This document shows, piece after piece, positions 7,454 through 15,941 of a DNA stretch of 64,000 nucleotides (within the stretch, counting starts at the first letter, position 1; every line of letters starts with the position of its first letter). Below the pieces are notes generated by a model. That model had not been told where the DNA came from and did not search any database. It saw nothing but the letters and a program-made list of their open reading frames with translations. A program made the translations under genes and the position numbers. Origin of the DNA: Streptomyces tauricus (GTDB taxonomy: Bacteria > Actinomycetota > Actinomycetes > Streptomycetales > Streptomycetaceae); contig NZ_BMVY01000009.1 in the NCBI RefSeq assembly GCF_014650955.1, forward strand, positions 186,001 through 250,000, in the 5' to 3' direction.

Positions 7454-8449
7454 GTGACGACGCTTGCCCTTGGCCCGAGCTGGTTGGATCCGGACTACCT
7501 GCTGGACTCGTTCGGTATCTGGGGCCTGCTCCTCATCGTCTTCGCCGAGTCGGGCCTGCTCATCGGCTTCTTCCTGCCGGGTGACTCGCTGCTGTTCACG
7601 GCGGGCATGCTGATCACCTCGGACGCCCTGGACTTCCCGCTGTGGGGCGCGGTCGTCCTGATCTGCATCGCCGCCATCGTCGGTGACCAGGTGGGGTACA
7701 TGTTCGGCAAGAAGGTGGGGCCGTCGCTCTTCACCCGGCCGGACTCCCGCCTCTTCAAGCAGGAGAACGTCACCAAGGCGCACGAGTTCTTCGAGAAGCA
7801 CGGCCCGAAGTCGCTGGTGCTGGCCCGGTTCGTGCCCATCGTGCGCACGTTCACGCCGATCATCGCCGGTGTCAGCGGCATGAAGTACCGCTCGTTCCTG
7901 ATCTTCAACGTGATCGGCGGCATCCTCTGGGGCGCGGGCGTCACCCTGCTCGGTTCCTGGCTCGGCAGCATCGAGTTCGTCCGCAAGAACATCGAGCCGA
8001 TCCTGCTCCTGATCGTCTTCATCTCGGTGGTCCCGATCATCATCGAGTTCCTGCGCGCCCGCGGAAAGTCCAAGAAGGACACGGCGAACGGGTCGCAGGC
8101 CGAGTCCCAGGCCACCCCCGCCCCGCGGACGGGCCCCGTCATGGACGACCGCACGGCCCAGCTCCGCCAGATCCCGCAGCCCCACCAGAACGGCTACGAC
8201 CAGCGGCACGACCAGGGGTACGGCCAGGACCGGGGCTACGGAGACCAGGGCTACGGGGACCAGGGCCACCAGCAGCAGTACGACCAGTACGGCAACCCGA
8301 TCCAGCAGCAGGACTACTACCAGCAGCAGCCGTACGGCCAGGACCAGAACTACGGGCAGCAGCAGTGGCAGTACCCCGACGACCAGCAGCAGTACCAGCA
8401 GGGCCAGCAGCAGCCCTACCCGTACGGCCAGGACTACCCCCGCAGCTGA
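7454..8449 (+). CDS. DedA-family membrane protein with long Q/Y/G-rich tail
   Basis: 331 residues. The first roughly 205 form a DedA/SNARE-associated membrane protein, a family linked to undecaprenyl-phosphate or phospholipid flipping and to membrane homeostasis. Motifs seen are FFLPGDSLLFTAG, a GDQVGYMFGKKVG segment, and FVPIVRTFTPIIAGVSGM with its conserved Arg. The remaining roughly 115 residues, from about 215, are disordered, with many QQQ, YGQD and GYGDQ repeats. GTG 7454 is chosen because AGGAG (7440-7444) precedes it; the upstream open frame lacks a signal. It ends convergently with a ThrE-like gene over a repeat-derived hairpin. Confidence 0.9.
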   Translation: MTTLALGPSWLDPDYLLDSFGIWGLLLIVFAESGLLIGFFLPGDSLLFTAGMLITSDALDFPLWGAVVLICIAAIVGDQVGYMFGKKVGPSLFTRPDSRLFKQENVTKAHEFFEKHGPKSLVLARFVPIVRTFTPIIAGVSGMKYRSFLIFNVIGGILWGAGVTLLGSWLGSIEFVRKNIEPILLLIVFISVVPIIIEFLRARGKSKKDTANGSQAESQATPAPRTGPVMDDRTAQLRQIPQPHQNGYDQRHDQGYGQDRGYGDQGYGDQGHQQQYDQYGNPIQQQDYYQQQPYGQDQNYGQQQWQYPDDQQQYQQGQQQPYPYGQDYPRS

Positions 8450-8503
8450 TTTCGGCGCCCCGCGCCCTTCAGCCGGCGGCCGGCCGAACGACGGCACAGG
8501 GCA

Positions 8504-8531
8504 CCCCGCGCCCTTCAGGGGCGCGGGGAAC
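8504..8531. terminator. Repeat-derived hairpin between convergent genes
   Basis: CCCCGCGCCC-TTCA-GGGGCGCGGGG forms a GC hairpin of about 10 bp. Its right arm plus AAC (8518-8531) is a copy of the GGGGCGCGGGGAAC repeat family found throughout the window. Confidence 0.6.
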
Positions 8532-8540
8532 GGCGCCCTC

Positions 8541-10196
8541 TCAGAACCCTCGGGTCCGCTTCGCCGCCCGCCGGGCCCCCGCCGCGGCTCCCGGCAACCG
8601 CAGGAACAGCCGCGAGATCTCGGACCCCAGGTTCATCCCGATCGCGATGGCCATCGCGAGCGCGGCGGCCTTGCTGAGCTGTACGAGGCCCTGGTCGACG
8701 TCGTTCTGGGCGATGGCGAGCAGCCCGAAGTACGTGGCGGAGCCGGGCAGCAGCGGCCCGATCGCGGCGGTCGTGTACGGCAGCGCGGAAGCGAACCGGT
8801 AGCGCGACATGAGCTGCCCGAAGAGCCCCACCAGACCGGCGGCCACCGCCGTAGAGGCGACCGGTGAGATCCCGCCCGCGTAGTGCATCGCGCCGTACAC
8901 GCTCCACGCGACCCCGCCGTTGAGGGTCACGACCAGCACGGTCGAACGTTCCTGCTGGAGCAGTACCGCGAAGGCGAGCGTCAGCAGCATCGACGCGCCG
9001 ATCTGCCACAGCGGCCGGTTGGTCGACAGCAGGGCCGCGTCCGGGTTGAGCTGGGCGCCCAGCGTCACCCCGAAGTACAGGATCACCAGGACACCGATGA
9101 CGATGCCCACGTAGAAGTACATGACTTCCAGGAGCCGGGCCGACGCGGTGATGTAGTAGCCGGTCAGGCCGTCCTGGACGCCCGCCACCAGCGCCCTTCC
9201 TGGCAGCAACGCGAACAGTCCACCGGTGATCACCGCGGACGCCCGTACGTCGACGTGCGCGATCGTGAGCGCGGCGCCGATCGCGGCGGCCGGCATCGCG
9301 GCCACGGTGAACTGGTAGAACTCCGGCAGCCCGCGCCCGGCGCACAGCCACGCCAGCCGGTCGCCCAGCATCGCGCCGACGACCGCCGCGACGAACACGA
9401 TGAGGTCACCACCGACGAGCACGGAGGCCGCGCCCGCGAGCAGCCCGGTGGCGAGGGTCAGCACCCAGCCGCTGTACGGGTGCCGGTTGCGGCGGATCTC
9501 CGCGAGCCGCCGGTAGGCCTCCTCAAGGGAGACCTCGATCTCGTCGTCGCTGATGTCGTCGACGAGTTGGTACACGGCCGCCAGCCGCGTGTAGTCGGTG
9601 CCCCGGCGCCGCACGGTCCGCGACGCGGTCACCGGGTCGTCGACCAGCGAGGGCTGGTACGAGATGGACAGCAGGGTGAAGGTGACGTTCGGCTCGCAGC
9701 GGTCGAGGCCGTAGGAGCGGCAGACGGCGAACATCGCCGCGTCCACGTCCTCGGCACCCTCGCCGCCCGCGAGCAGCAGCTCGCCGACACGCAGGGTCAG
9801 GTCGAGGACGCGCGGTACGGCGGGACCCTCGTCCTCCGTCTTCTGCACGGTCTCGGGCACGGGCCGGTCGGCGACCGGCATGCGCAGCATCGTGCGCATG
9901 CGGTCCTGCCAGGGGGCGTCCTTGATGAGGTCGACCCGCGGTATGCCCGCCGGCGGGGTGAAGGCGGGCGGCGCGTCCCGGGAGCTGTACGTCCTCGGCA
10001 TGCTGAACGCCGACCCCTCGGGGTCGGCGACGGGCGGCTGCGCGACGCCGTAGCCCTTGGGCAGCGCGAACTCGGACGTCGTCGAGGACTCCTCCTCGAC
10101 CGGCGGGGCCTGCGTCACCACACCGCTCGGTGGCACGAAGGCGCTGCGTGCCTCGTCCGACTGCGGCTTGCGGTCCTCGGCGTCCGATTCCGTCAC
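8541..10196 (-). CDS. ThrE-family (DUF1212) threonine/serine exporter-like membrane protein
   Basis: 551 residues. A Pro-rich cytoplasmic N-terminus (to about 120) leads to the ThrE/PF06738 domain: VLDLTLRVGELLLAGGEGAE, then DRCEPNVTFTLLSISY, then a bundle of about ten TM helices in two halves (the second half resembles the ThrE_2 domain). Corynebacterium ThrE exports threonine and serine; substrates of Streptomyces homologues are untested. It starts at GTG 10196 with AGGAG 6 nt upstream. The upstream minus-strand gene ppa is separated by a terminator, so it is probably a single-gene unit. Confidence 0.87.
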   Translation of the reverse strand: MTESDAEDRKPQSDEARSAFVPPSGVVTQAPPVEEESSTTSEFALPKGYGVAQPPVADPEGSAFSMPRTYSSRDAPPAFTPPAGIPRVDLIKDAPWQDRMRTMLRMPVADRPVPETVQKTEDEGPAVPRVLDLTLRVGELLLAGGEGAEDVDAAMFAVCRSYGLDRCEPNVTFTLLSISYQPSLVDDPVTASRTVRRRGTDYTRLAAVYQLVDDISDDEIEVSLEEAYRRLAEIRRNRHPYSGWVLTLATGLLAGAASVLVGGDLIVFVAAVVGAMLGDRLAWLCAGRGLPEFYQFTVAAMPAAAIGAALTIAHVDVRASAVITGGLFALLPGRALVAGVQDGLTGYYITASARLLEVMYFYVGIVIGVLVILYFGVTLGAQLNPDAALLSTNRPLWQIGASMLLTLAFAVLLQQERSTVLVVTLNGGVAWSVYGAMHYAGGISPVASTAVAAGLVGLFGQLMSRYRFASALPYTTAAIGPLLPGSATYFGLLAIAQNDVDQGLVQLSKAAALAMAIAIGMNLGSEISRLFLRLPGAAAGARRAAKRTRGF

Positions 10197-10252
10197 GCAC
10201 TACTCCTGGTTCGCACGTCCAGTACGCCCCAGTATGCGCACTGATACACAAA

Positions 10253-10287
10253 CGGGCCGCGCGACCCGGTCGGGGTCACGCGGCCCG
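10253..10287 (-). terminator. Hairpin terminator downstream of ppa
   Basis: A 9-bp stem CGGGCCGCG/CGCGGCCCG (10253-10261, 10279-10287) is extended by GACCC/GGGTC after one mismatch, just past the ppa stop. Confidence 0.7.
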
Positions 10288-10302
10288 CAGGACACAGGGT
10301 GA

Positions 10303-10794
10303 TCAGTGACCGCCCGCGTCCTTGGCGCGCTTGTACGAACGCTCGATCTCGGCCTCGGCGTCCGTGCGCCCGACCCAGTTGGCGCCCTCGACGGACTTGC
10401 CCGGCTCCAGGTCCTTGTAGACCTCGAAGAAGTGCTGGATCTCCAGACGGTCGAACTCCGACACGTGGTGGATGTCGCGCAGGTGCTCCACGCGCGGGTC
10501 GTGCGCGGGGACGCAGAGCAGCTTGTCGTCGCCGCCGGCCTCGTCCGTCATACGGAACATGCCGATCGTGCGGCACTGGATGAGGCAACCGGGGAAGGTC
10601 GGCTCGTCCAGGATGACCAGCGCGTCCAGCGGGTCGCCGTCCTCGCCGAGGGTGTTCTCGACGAAGCCGTAGTCGGCCGGGTAGCTGGTCGAGGTGAAGA
10701 GGCGACGGTCCAGACGGATCCGACCGGTCTCGTGGTCCACCTCGTACTTGTTCCGTGAACCCTTCGGAATCTCGATCGTGACGTCGAACTCCAC
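10303..10794 (-). CDS. ppa: Inorganic pyrophosphatase (family I, soluble)
   Basis: A 163-residue soluble type I pyrophosphatase that hydrolyses PPi to phosphate and pulls biosynthetic reactions forward. Active-site segments are EIPKGSRNKYE, YPADYGFVENTLGEDGDPLD (metal-binding Asp cluster), and the later FDRLEIQHFFEVYKDLEPGK. GTG 10794 (VEFDVTIEIPKG) is chosen because GGAGG lies 8 nt upstream and the length equals the actinobacterial norm; upstream in-frame starts at 10809 and 10818 would place the Shine-Dalgarno inside the gene. It is divergent from dacB with a short 79-bp shared upstream region. Confidence 0.95.
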   Translation of the reverse strand: MEFDVTIEIPKGSRNKYEVDHETGRIRLDRRLFTSTSYPADYGFVENTLGEDGDPLDALVILDEPTFPGCLIQCRTIGMFRMTDEAGGDDKLLCVPAHDPRVEHLRDIHHVSEFDRLEIQHFFEVYKDLEPGKSVEGANWVGRTDAEAEIERSYKRAKDAGGH

Positions 10795-10873
10795 CGGTGG
10801 CTCCTCCATGATCAACACATAGTTCTGGTGGTTAAGTGTCCCTCACGCAGGTGTGTGATCGCGAAAGGGGCTG

Positions 10874-12505
10874 GTGGTCGTGCCAGAGCTGAGGGCTTGG
10901 CGGGCCGCGAGACCGCATGTGGTGCGGGTCGCGCGATCCGTGGGACCGCAACTCGTACGGGCGGCGGAAGCCGTGAAGCCACCGCTCGTACGGGCGGCGG
11001 AAGCTGCGAAACCACCGCTCGCCCGGGCGACTGGAGTCGTGAAACCGCTGGTCAAGCGGCCGTCCACCGTGCAGTTCACGACGGGCGCCGCCACCCTCGG
11101 ACTCGTCGTGGCGGCCACCGTGGTCACCGCGGCCGGGCCCTGGGACTCCACCGGTCAGCGTACGGCGGAGCGCGACTGGGCCGCATCGCGGGAGCGCGCA
11201 GGTGGCGCAGATCACGGTGCTGTGTCCGGTTCGTCCGGCAAGGAGCCGGCGCCCGCGCCGAGCGCCGTGTCCGTGCTCACCGGCCTCGGCGGCCTCAAGG
11301 GCTCCGCGCCGTCCCCCACGGAGAAGGCCCTGGGGGGCGTCCTCGGACCGCTGCTCGACGATCCCGCGCTCGGCTCCGACCGCGCGGGCGCCGTCGTCGA
11401 CATGGCCACCGGCAAGCGCCTGTACGGCAAGGGCGCGGACGATCCGCTGACCCCGGCCTCCACCACGAAGATCGCGACGGCCGTGGCGGCGCTCACCGCG
11501 GCCGGCGCGGACCACCGCATCGCGACCCGGGCCGTCCTGGAACCCGGCACCGAGGAAGTCGTCCTCGTCGGCGGCGGCGATCCCACGCTGACCGCCCGCA
11601 AGGACGCGGACGGCAACGCGAGCCTGCGCGACCTCGCCGACGACACGGCCCGCGCCCTCAAGTCCCGCAAGGCCGGCGGCAAGGGCGGCGAGGTGACGCT
11701 CTCGTACGACACCTCGCTGTACGCGGGCACCGCCGCGCACCCCATCGGCGCCGACAACACCAACCTCGCCCCGGTCACCGCCCTGATGGCCGACGAGGGC
11801 CGCCTCGACGACTCCTCCAGCGGGCCCGCGGACCGCAGTGACGATCCGGCGGCCGACGCGGCCGAGAAGTTCGCGGACCTCCTCCACGAGCGGGGCATCA
11901 GGACCACGGTCCCCGGTACCTCGAAGGCGTCCGCCCGCGCCAAGACCCTCGCCACCGTCAAGTCACCGCCGCTGTCCGCGCTCGTCGAACGCATGCTGAC
12001 CAGCAGCGACAACGACATCGCCGAGGCCCTCGCCCGCCAGACCGCCCTCGCCGCGGGCGAACCGGCGAGCTTCAAGGGCGGCGGCGCGGCGACCCACGAG
12101 CAGCTGAAGAAGCTCGGACTGCCCCTCAAGGGGGCGAAGTTCGCGGACGGCAGCGGGCTGGACCGCGCGGACAAACTCACCGCGGACCTGCTCACGGCCC
12201 TGCTGGCCGAGGCGGCCGATCCGGACCGCCCCGAGCTGCGCCCGGTCCTCACCGGCCTGCCCGTCGCCGGGTTCACCGGCACCCTCAGCAAGCGGTACGC
12301 GGGTCAGCCCGGCACCGGGCTCGTACGCGCCAAGACCGGCACCCTGACCGGCGTCCACACCCTCGCGGGCACGGTCGTCGACAGTGACGGCCGCCTCCTG
12401 GCCTTCGCCTTCCTGACGGAGTCCGACCCACCCACGGACGCGACAACCACCCAGCAGGGCCTGGACACCCTGGCCTCGACGTTGGCAACCTGCGGCTGCG
12501 ACTGA
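10874..12505 (+). CDS. dacB: D-alanyl-D-alanine carboxypeptidase/endopeptidase, PBP4 type (peptidase S13)
   Basis: 543 residues. A cytoplasmic N-terminus precedes one TM helix (about 70-88), then an extracellular S13 penicillin-binding domain trims or cleaves peptidoglycan crosslinks. Catalytic motifs are STTK (196-199), SDN (378-380) and KTG (487-489). The first roughly 60 residues contain near-identical 11-residue units (LVRAAEAVKPP, LVRAAEAAKPP, LARATGVVKPL), encoded by 33-bp DNA repeats; this basic/amphipathic tail is unusual for PBP4. GTG 10874 follows AAGGGG; GTG 10880 is an alternative. It is the first gene of the dacB - protease - tilS - hpt - ftsH run. Confidence 0.93.
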   Translation: MVVPELRAWRAARPHVVRVARSVGPQLVRAAEAVKPPLVRAAEAAKPPLARATGVVKPLVKRPSTVQFTTGAATLGLVVAATVVTAAGPWDSTGQRTAERDWAASRERAGGADHGAVSGSSGKEPAPAPSAVSVLTGLGGLKGSAPSPTEKALGGVLGPLLDDPALGSDRAGAVVDMATGKRLYGKGADDPLTPASTTKIATAVAALTAAGADHRIATRAVLEPGTEEVVLVGGGDPTLTARKDADGNASLRDLADDTARALKSRKAGGKGGEVTLSYDTSLYAGTAAHPIGADNTNLAPVTALMADEGRLDDSSSGPADRSDDPAADAAEKFADLLHERGIRTTVPGTSKASARAKTLATVKSPPLSALVERMLTSSDNDIAEALARQTALAAGEPASFKGGGAATHEQLKKLGLPLKGAKFADGSGLDRADKLTADLLTALLAEAADPDRPELRPVLTGLPVAGFTGTLSKRYAGQPGTGLVRAKTGTLTGVHTLAGTVVDSDGRLLAFAFLTESDPPTDATTTQQGLDTLASTLATCGCD

Positions 12506-12536
12506 CCCCTCTCCGCCGCCCGGCCCCGCCCCACCA

Positions 12537-12627
12537 GGGGCGCGGGGAACGGCGCACCCAGCCACGACGCACCCGCACCCGCACCCGCCCGCCGACCCGC
12601 CCCCTCCGACAAGGGGGCGCGGGGAAC
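12537..12627. repeat. Two direct copies of the GGGGCGCGGGGAAC repeat
   Basis: Cores lie at 12537-12550 and 12614-12627, both followed by GGCGC, in the 219-bp gap after dacB. No other element is visible in this gap. Confidence 0.85.
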
Positions 12628-12724
12628 GGCGCAAGCGGCCACAGGGGACCCGCACGGTCCCAGGAGGCGCACCCCCACGGCCCACCCCTGCCCCCAGCGC
12701 CAGCGCTCACGTACGGTTGGCAGC

Positions 12725-13849
12725 ATGACGAGCATCCGTGGTGCCGAGATGGTCGACTGGAATCTCGCGGTGGCGACCGCGACCCGGCTCGTACGGCCGG
12801 GCCCAGAAGCGAGCCGAGACGAGGCCAGGGCAGTCGTCGCCGAGCTGCGCCGGCATGCAAAGGCGTCGGAGGAACACGTCCGCGGCTTCACGCGGATGGG
12901 CGGGGACGACCTCCACGACACCCCCGTACTCGTCGTCGACCGCCCGGGCTGGGTCCGGGCGAACGTCGCCGGGTTCCGGGAGATCCTCAAACCGCTCCTC
13001 GACAAGATGCAGGAACGTCGCGGCAACACCCCGGGCGGAGCCGTCCTCGGCGCCGTCGGCGGCAAGGTCACCGGCGTCGAACTGGGCATGCTGCTGTCCT
13101 TCCTGTCCTCCAGGGTCCTGGGCCAGTACGAGACGTTCGCCCCGGCCACCCGGGAACTGCCCGCCGGGCAGAACGGCGGCGGCAGGCTCCTCCTGGTGGC
13201 CCCGAACATCGTGCACGTGGAGCGCGAACTCGACGTCCAGCCCCACGACTTCAGGCTCTGGGTCTGCCTCCACGAGGAGACCCACCGCACGCAGTTCACG
13301 GCCGTGCCCTGGCTGCGCGACCACCTGGAGGGTGAAATCCAGTCGTTCTTGGGGGAGACCGAGGTCGACCCCATGACCGTCCTGGAACGCGTCCGCGAGG
13401 CCGCCCAGTCCCTCACGGGCAGCCGTCCCGAGGGCGAGGAGGGTGACGAGGCCCGCTCCATCGTCGAGATCGTGCAGACCCCCGCCCAGCGCGAGATCCT
13501 CGGCAGGCTCACCGCGGTGATGTCACTCCTGGAGGGCCACGCGGACTTCGTGATGGACGGCGTCGGACCCGCCGTGGTCCCGTCCGTCGCCGAGATCCGC
13601 GAGAAGTTCCAGCAGCGGCGCGCCCGCGGCGCCTCCCGCCTCGACCTCGCCCTGCGCAAGCTGCTGGGCCTGGACGCGAAGCTGCGCCAGTACCGGGACG
13701 GCGAGCGCTTCGTCCGCGCGGTCGTGGGCGAGGTGGGCATGGACGGCTTCAACCGCGTGTGGACCTCGCCGAACACACTTCCCACCAAGTCGGAGATCGC
13801 CAAACCCGCGGACTGGGTCGCGCGGGTGCACCGTAAGGCAGAGTCGTGA
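12725..13849 (+). CDS. Zinc-dependent metalloprotease-like protein (DUF2342 / F420-biosynthesis-associated family)
   Basis: 374 residues. The motif HEETH (183-187, in LWVCLHEETHRTQF) fits the HExxH zinc site, and a downstream EGHADFVMDGVG segment supplies a likely third ligand. This is the actinobacterial DUF2342 family, sometimes annotated as associated with coenzyme F420 biosynthesis by phylogenetic profile. The true function is unknown, and no F420 genes are nearby. There is no signal peptide, so it is probably cytoplasmic. ATG 12725 is used, with ATG 12749 as an alternative because the ribosome binding site is weak. It lies between dacB and tilS. Confidence 0.85.
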   Translation: MTSIRGAEMVDWNLAVATATRLVRPGPEASRDEARAVVAELRRHAKASEEHVRGFTRMGGDDLHDTPVLVVDRPGWVRANVAGFREILKPLLDKMQERRGNTPGGAVLGAVGGKVTGVELGMLLSFLSSRVLGQYETFAPATRELPAGQNGGGRLLLVAPNIVHVERELDVQPHDFRLWVCLHEETHRTQFTAVPWLRDHLEGEIQSFLGETEVDPMTVLERVREAAQSLTGSRPEGEEGDEARSIVEIVQTPAQREILGRLTAVMSLLEGHADFVMDGVGPAVVPSVAEIREKFQQRRARGASRLDLALRKLLGLDAKLRQYRDGERFVRAVVGEVGMDGFNRVWTSPNTLPTKSEIAKPADWVARVHRKAES

Positions 13850-14021
13850 ATTGAATTCGGCCGACGGCAGGTGAACGCCCCTCCAATCACCCGTCCGAGG
13901 GACCGTGAGCCATGGGTAGGCGTGCAATGCTCGGGGAACGGCCCGGTTCTGTCACCATCGACACACTCTGAGTGACCGAACCCGGGCTCACCCCCCGACA
14001 ATTTCATGAAGGGAACCGGAC

Positions 14022-15062
14022 ATGGGTCCCCATCCTGCGGTCGCGGCGATACGCCTGGCGGTCCGCCGCGTACTCCATGACGTCCTCACCGATCACGCCC
14101 CCTCGCTCGACCCCGATCGCGTCCCCGACACGCCCTCGCGTGCGCCGCTCGTGCTGGTCGCGTGCTCCGGCGGCGCCGACTCCATGGCGCTCGCCTCGGC
14201 CCTCGCCTTCGAGGCACCCAAGCTCGGCATCCGCGCCGGCGGCGTCACCGTGGACCACGGTCTGCAGTCCGGTTCCGACCTGCGCGCCGACGAGGTCGTC
14301 CTGCGGCTCACCGAGCTGGGACTGGCCCCCGCCGAGTCCATCGCGGTGAGCGTCGGCCGTGACGGGGGCCCCGAGGCCGCCGCCCGCGACGCGCGGTACG
14401 CCGCCCTGGACGACGCGGCCGACCGTCACGAGGCCGCCGCGGTCCTGCTCGGGCACACCCGCGACGACCAGGCCGAAACCGTCCTGCTCGGTCTCGCGCG
14501 CGGCTCCGGGACCCGCTCCCTGTCCGGCATGGCCGCCGTCTCCGGCGGGCCGGGCGCCGACCGCCGCTACCGCCGTCCCTTCCTGCACCTGGACCGGCAG
14601 ACCGCCCGCAAGGCCTGCATGGTCCAGTCGCTGCCCGTCTGGGACGACCCGCACAACGCCGATCCGGCGTACACCCGCTCCCGGCTGCGCCACGAGGGGC
14701 TGCCCGCCCTGGAGAAGGCGCTCGGCAAGGGCGTCGTCGAGGCACTCGCCCGTACGGCCCAGCTGTCCCGTGACGACGCCGACGCGCTCGACGCGTGGGC
14801 CGGCCGGGCCGAGGCCTCCGTACGCGACGCGGCGGGCCTCCTGGAGTGCGCCAAGCTGTACGCCCTGCCGCCCGCCGTGCGCCGCCGCATCCTGCGCCGG
14901 GCCGCCATCGAGGCCGGGGCGCCCGCCGGTTCGCTGTTCGCCCGGCACATCGAGGAGATCGACCGGCTGATCACCGGCTGGCGAGGCCAGGGAGCCATCA
15001 ACCTCCCGGGCAAGGTCGTCGCCCAGCGGCAGGGTGGCAGACTGGTGATTCGGCAAGGCTGA
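14022..15062 (+). CDS. tilS: tRNA(Ile)-lysidine synthase
   Basis: 346 residues. It modifies C34 of the CAU-anticodon tRNA-Ile to lysidine, changing decoding from AUG to AUA. The ATP-pyrophosphatase P-loop SGGADS is at 49-54, followed by TVDHGLQSGSDLRADEV and the GHTRDDQAETVLLGLARGSG and NADPAYTRSRLRH segments typical of TilS. It lacks the long C-terminal domain of the E. coli enzyme, as in other actinobacteria. ATG 14022 follows AAGGGA. It is followed by hpt across 88 bp containing three hairpins. Confidence 0.94.
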   Translation: MGPHPAVAAIRLAVRRVLHDVLTDHAPSLDPDRVPDTPSRAPLVLVACSGGADSMALASALAFEAPKLGIRAGGVTVDHGLQSGSDLRADEVVLRLTELGLAPAESIAVSVGRDGGPEAAARDARYAALDDAADRHEAAAVLLGHTRDDQAETVLLGLARGSGTRSLSGMAAVSGGPGADRRYRRPFLHLDRQTARKACMVQSLPVWDDPHNADPAYTRSRLRHEGLPALEKALGKGVVEALARTAQLSRDDADALDAWAGRAEASVRDAAGLLECAKLYALPPAVRRRILRRAAIEAGAPAGSLFARHIEEIDRLITGWRGQGAINLPGKVVAQRQGGRLVIRQG

Positions 15063-15066
15063 AAAA

Positions 15067-15136
15067 GAGTCGCCCTTCGGGTGGCGACTCCCCCGGAGGG
15101 CAACCCCTTCGGGGAGCGGCCCCTCTTCGCTGAGGG
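15067..15136 (+). promoter_or_regulatory. Three consecutive hairpins in the tilS-hpt intergenic region
   Basis: Hairpin 1 is GAGTCGCC/GGCGACTC (15067-15090). Hairpin 2 is CCCC-TTC-GGGG (15104-15114). Hairpin 3 is CCCTC/GAGGG (15121-15136). All have TTCG-containing loops. They lie within the probable tilS-hpt transcript and could attenuate, protect or process it. Confidence 0.5.
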
Positions 15137-15150
15137 CCGGGAAGCAGCCG

Positions 15151-15729
15151 GTGGGACGACCGAAAGTGATGCGGGTGGACGCGAAAGACCTGGGCACCGA
15201 CCTCCAGTCGGTGCTCATCACCAAGGAAGAGATCGACGCGAAGCTGGTCGAGCTGGCCGCGAAGATCGACGCGGAGTACGCGGGCAAGGACCTGTTGATC
15301 GTCGGTGTCCTCAAGGGCGCCGTGATGGTCATGGCGGACCTGGCCCGGGCCCTGTCCACCCCCGTCACCATGGACTGGATGGCCGTCTCCTCGTACGGCG
15401 CGGGCACCCAGTCCTCCGGAGTGGTGCGGATCCTCAAGGACCTCGACACCGACATCAAGGGCAAGCACGTCCTGATCGTCGAGGACATCATCGACTCGGG
15501 CCTGACGCTGTCCTGGCTGATCTCCAACCTCGGCTCCCGCGAGCCCGCGTCCCTCAAGGTGTGCACGCTGCTGCGCAAGCCGGAGGCCGCGAAGGTCGCA
15601 ATCGACGTGGAGTGGGTCGGCTTCGACATCCCGAACGAATTCGTCATCGGGTACGGCCTCGACTACGCGGAGAAGTACCGGAACCTCCCGTTCGTCGGTA
15701 CGCTCGCGCCCCATGTCTACGGCGGCTGA
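15151..15729 (+). CDS. hpt: Hypoxanthine phosphoribosyltransferase
   Basis: 192 residues from GTG 15151. It salvages hypoxanthine (and guanine) with PRPP to IMP/GMP. The PRPP-binding loop is VLIVEDIIDSGLTLS; LLIVGVLKGAVMVMADLARAL and the base-contact segment VGFDIPNEFVIGYGLDY are typical of bacterial HPRT. ATG 15169 (MRVDAKDLG) is an equally credible start, giving 186 residues and the more familiar N-terminus; ribosome binding sites do not decide. It lies downstream of tilS and upstream of ftsH, the tilS-hpt-ftsH order conserved across many bacteria. Confidence 0.93.
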   Translation: MGRPKVMRVDAKDLGTDLQSVLITKEEIDAKLVELAAKIDAEYAGKDLLIVGVLKGAVMVMADLARALSTPVTMDWMAVSSYGAGTQSSGVVRILKDLDTDIKGKHVLIVEDIIDSGLTLSWLISNLGSREPASLKVCTLLRKPEAAKVAIDVEWVGFDIPNEFVIGYGLDYAEKYRNLPFVGTLAPHVYGG

Positions 15730-15756
15730 GGCACCCTGGACGGGTGACTCACCCTG

Positions 15757-15803
15757 ACGGGGGTCAAGCCCCCGTGGGACGGCCGGGAACCCCAGGGGGT
15801 TCC
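15757..15803 (+). terminator. Tandem hairpins between hpt and ftsH
   Basis: ACGGGGG-TCAAG-CCCCCGT (15757-15775) is followed by GGAACCC/GGGTTCC (15786-15803). It is a probable terminator of the tilS-hpt transcript, so ftsH would use its own promoter in 15804-15941. Confidence 0.55.
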
Positions 15804-15941
15804 GCGCCGTTGGAGCATACGTAGACGGGGCTTGTCAGCCGGACCGTGCAGCTTCCGGTGGCAATGCTGGGGTACCGTCCGAAGAACAGTCTTATCAAAC
15901 TCACTATGGCAGGAGGGACGGGGCGGCACCGCTCCGTATGG

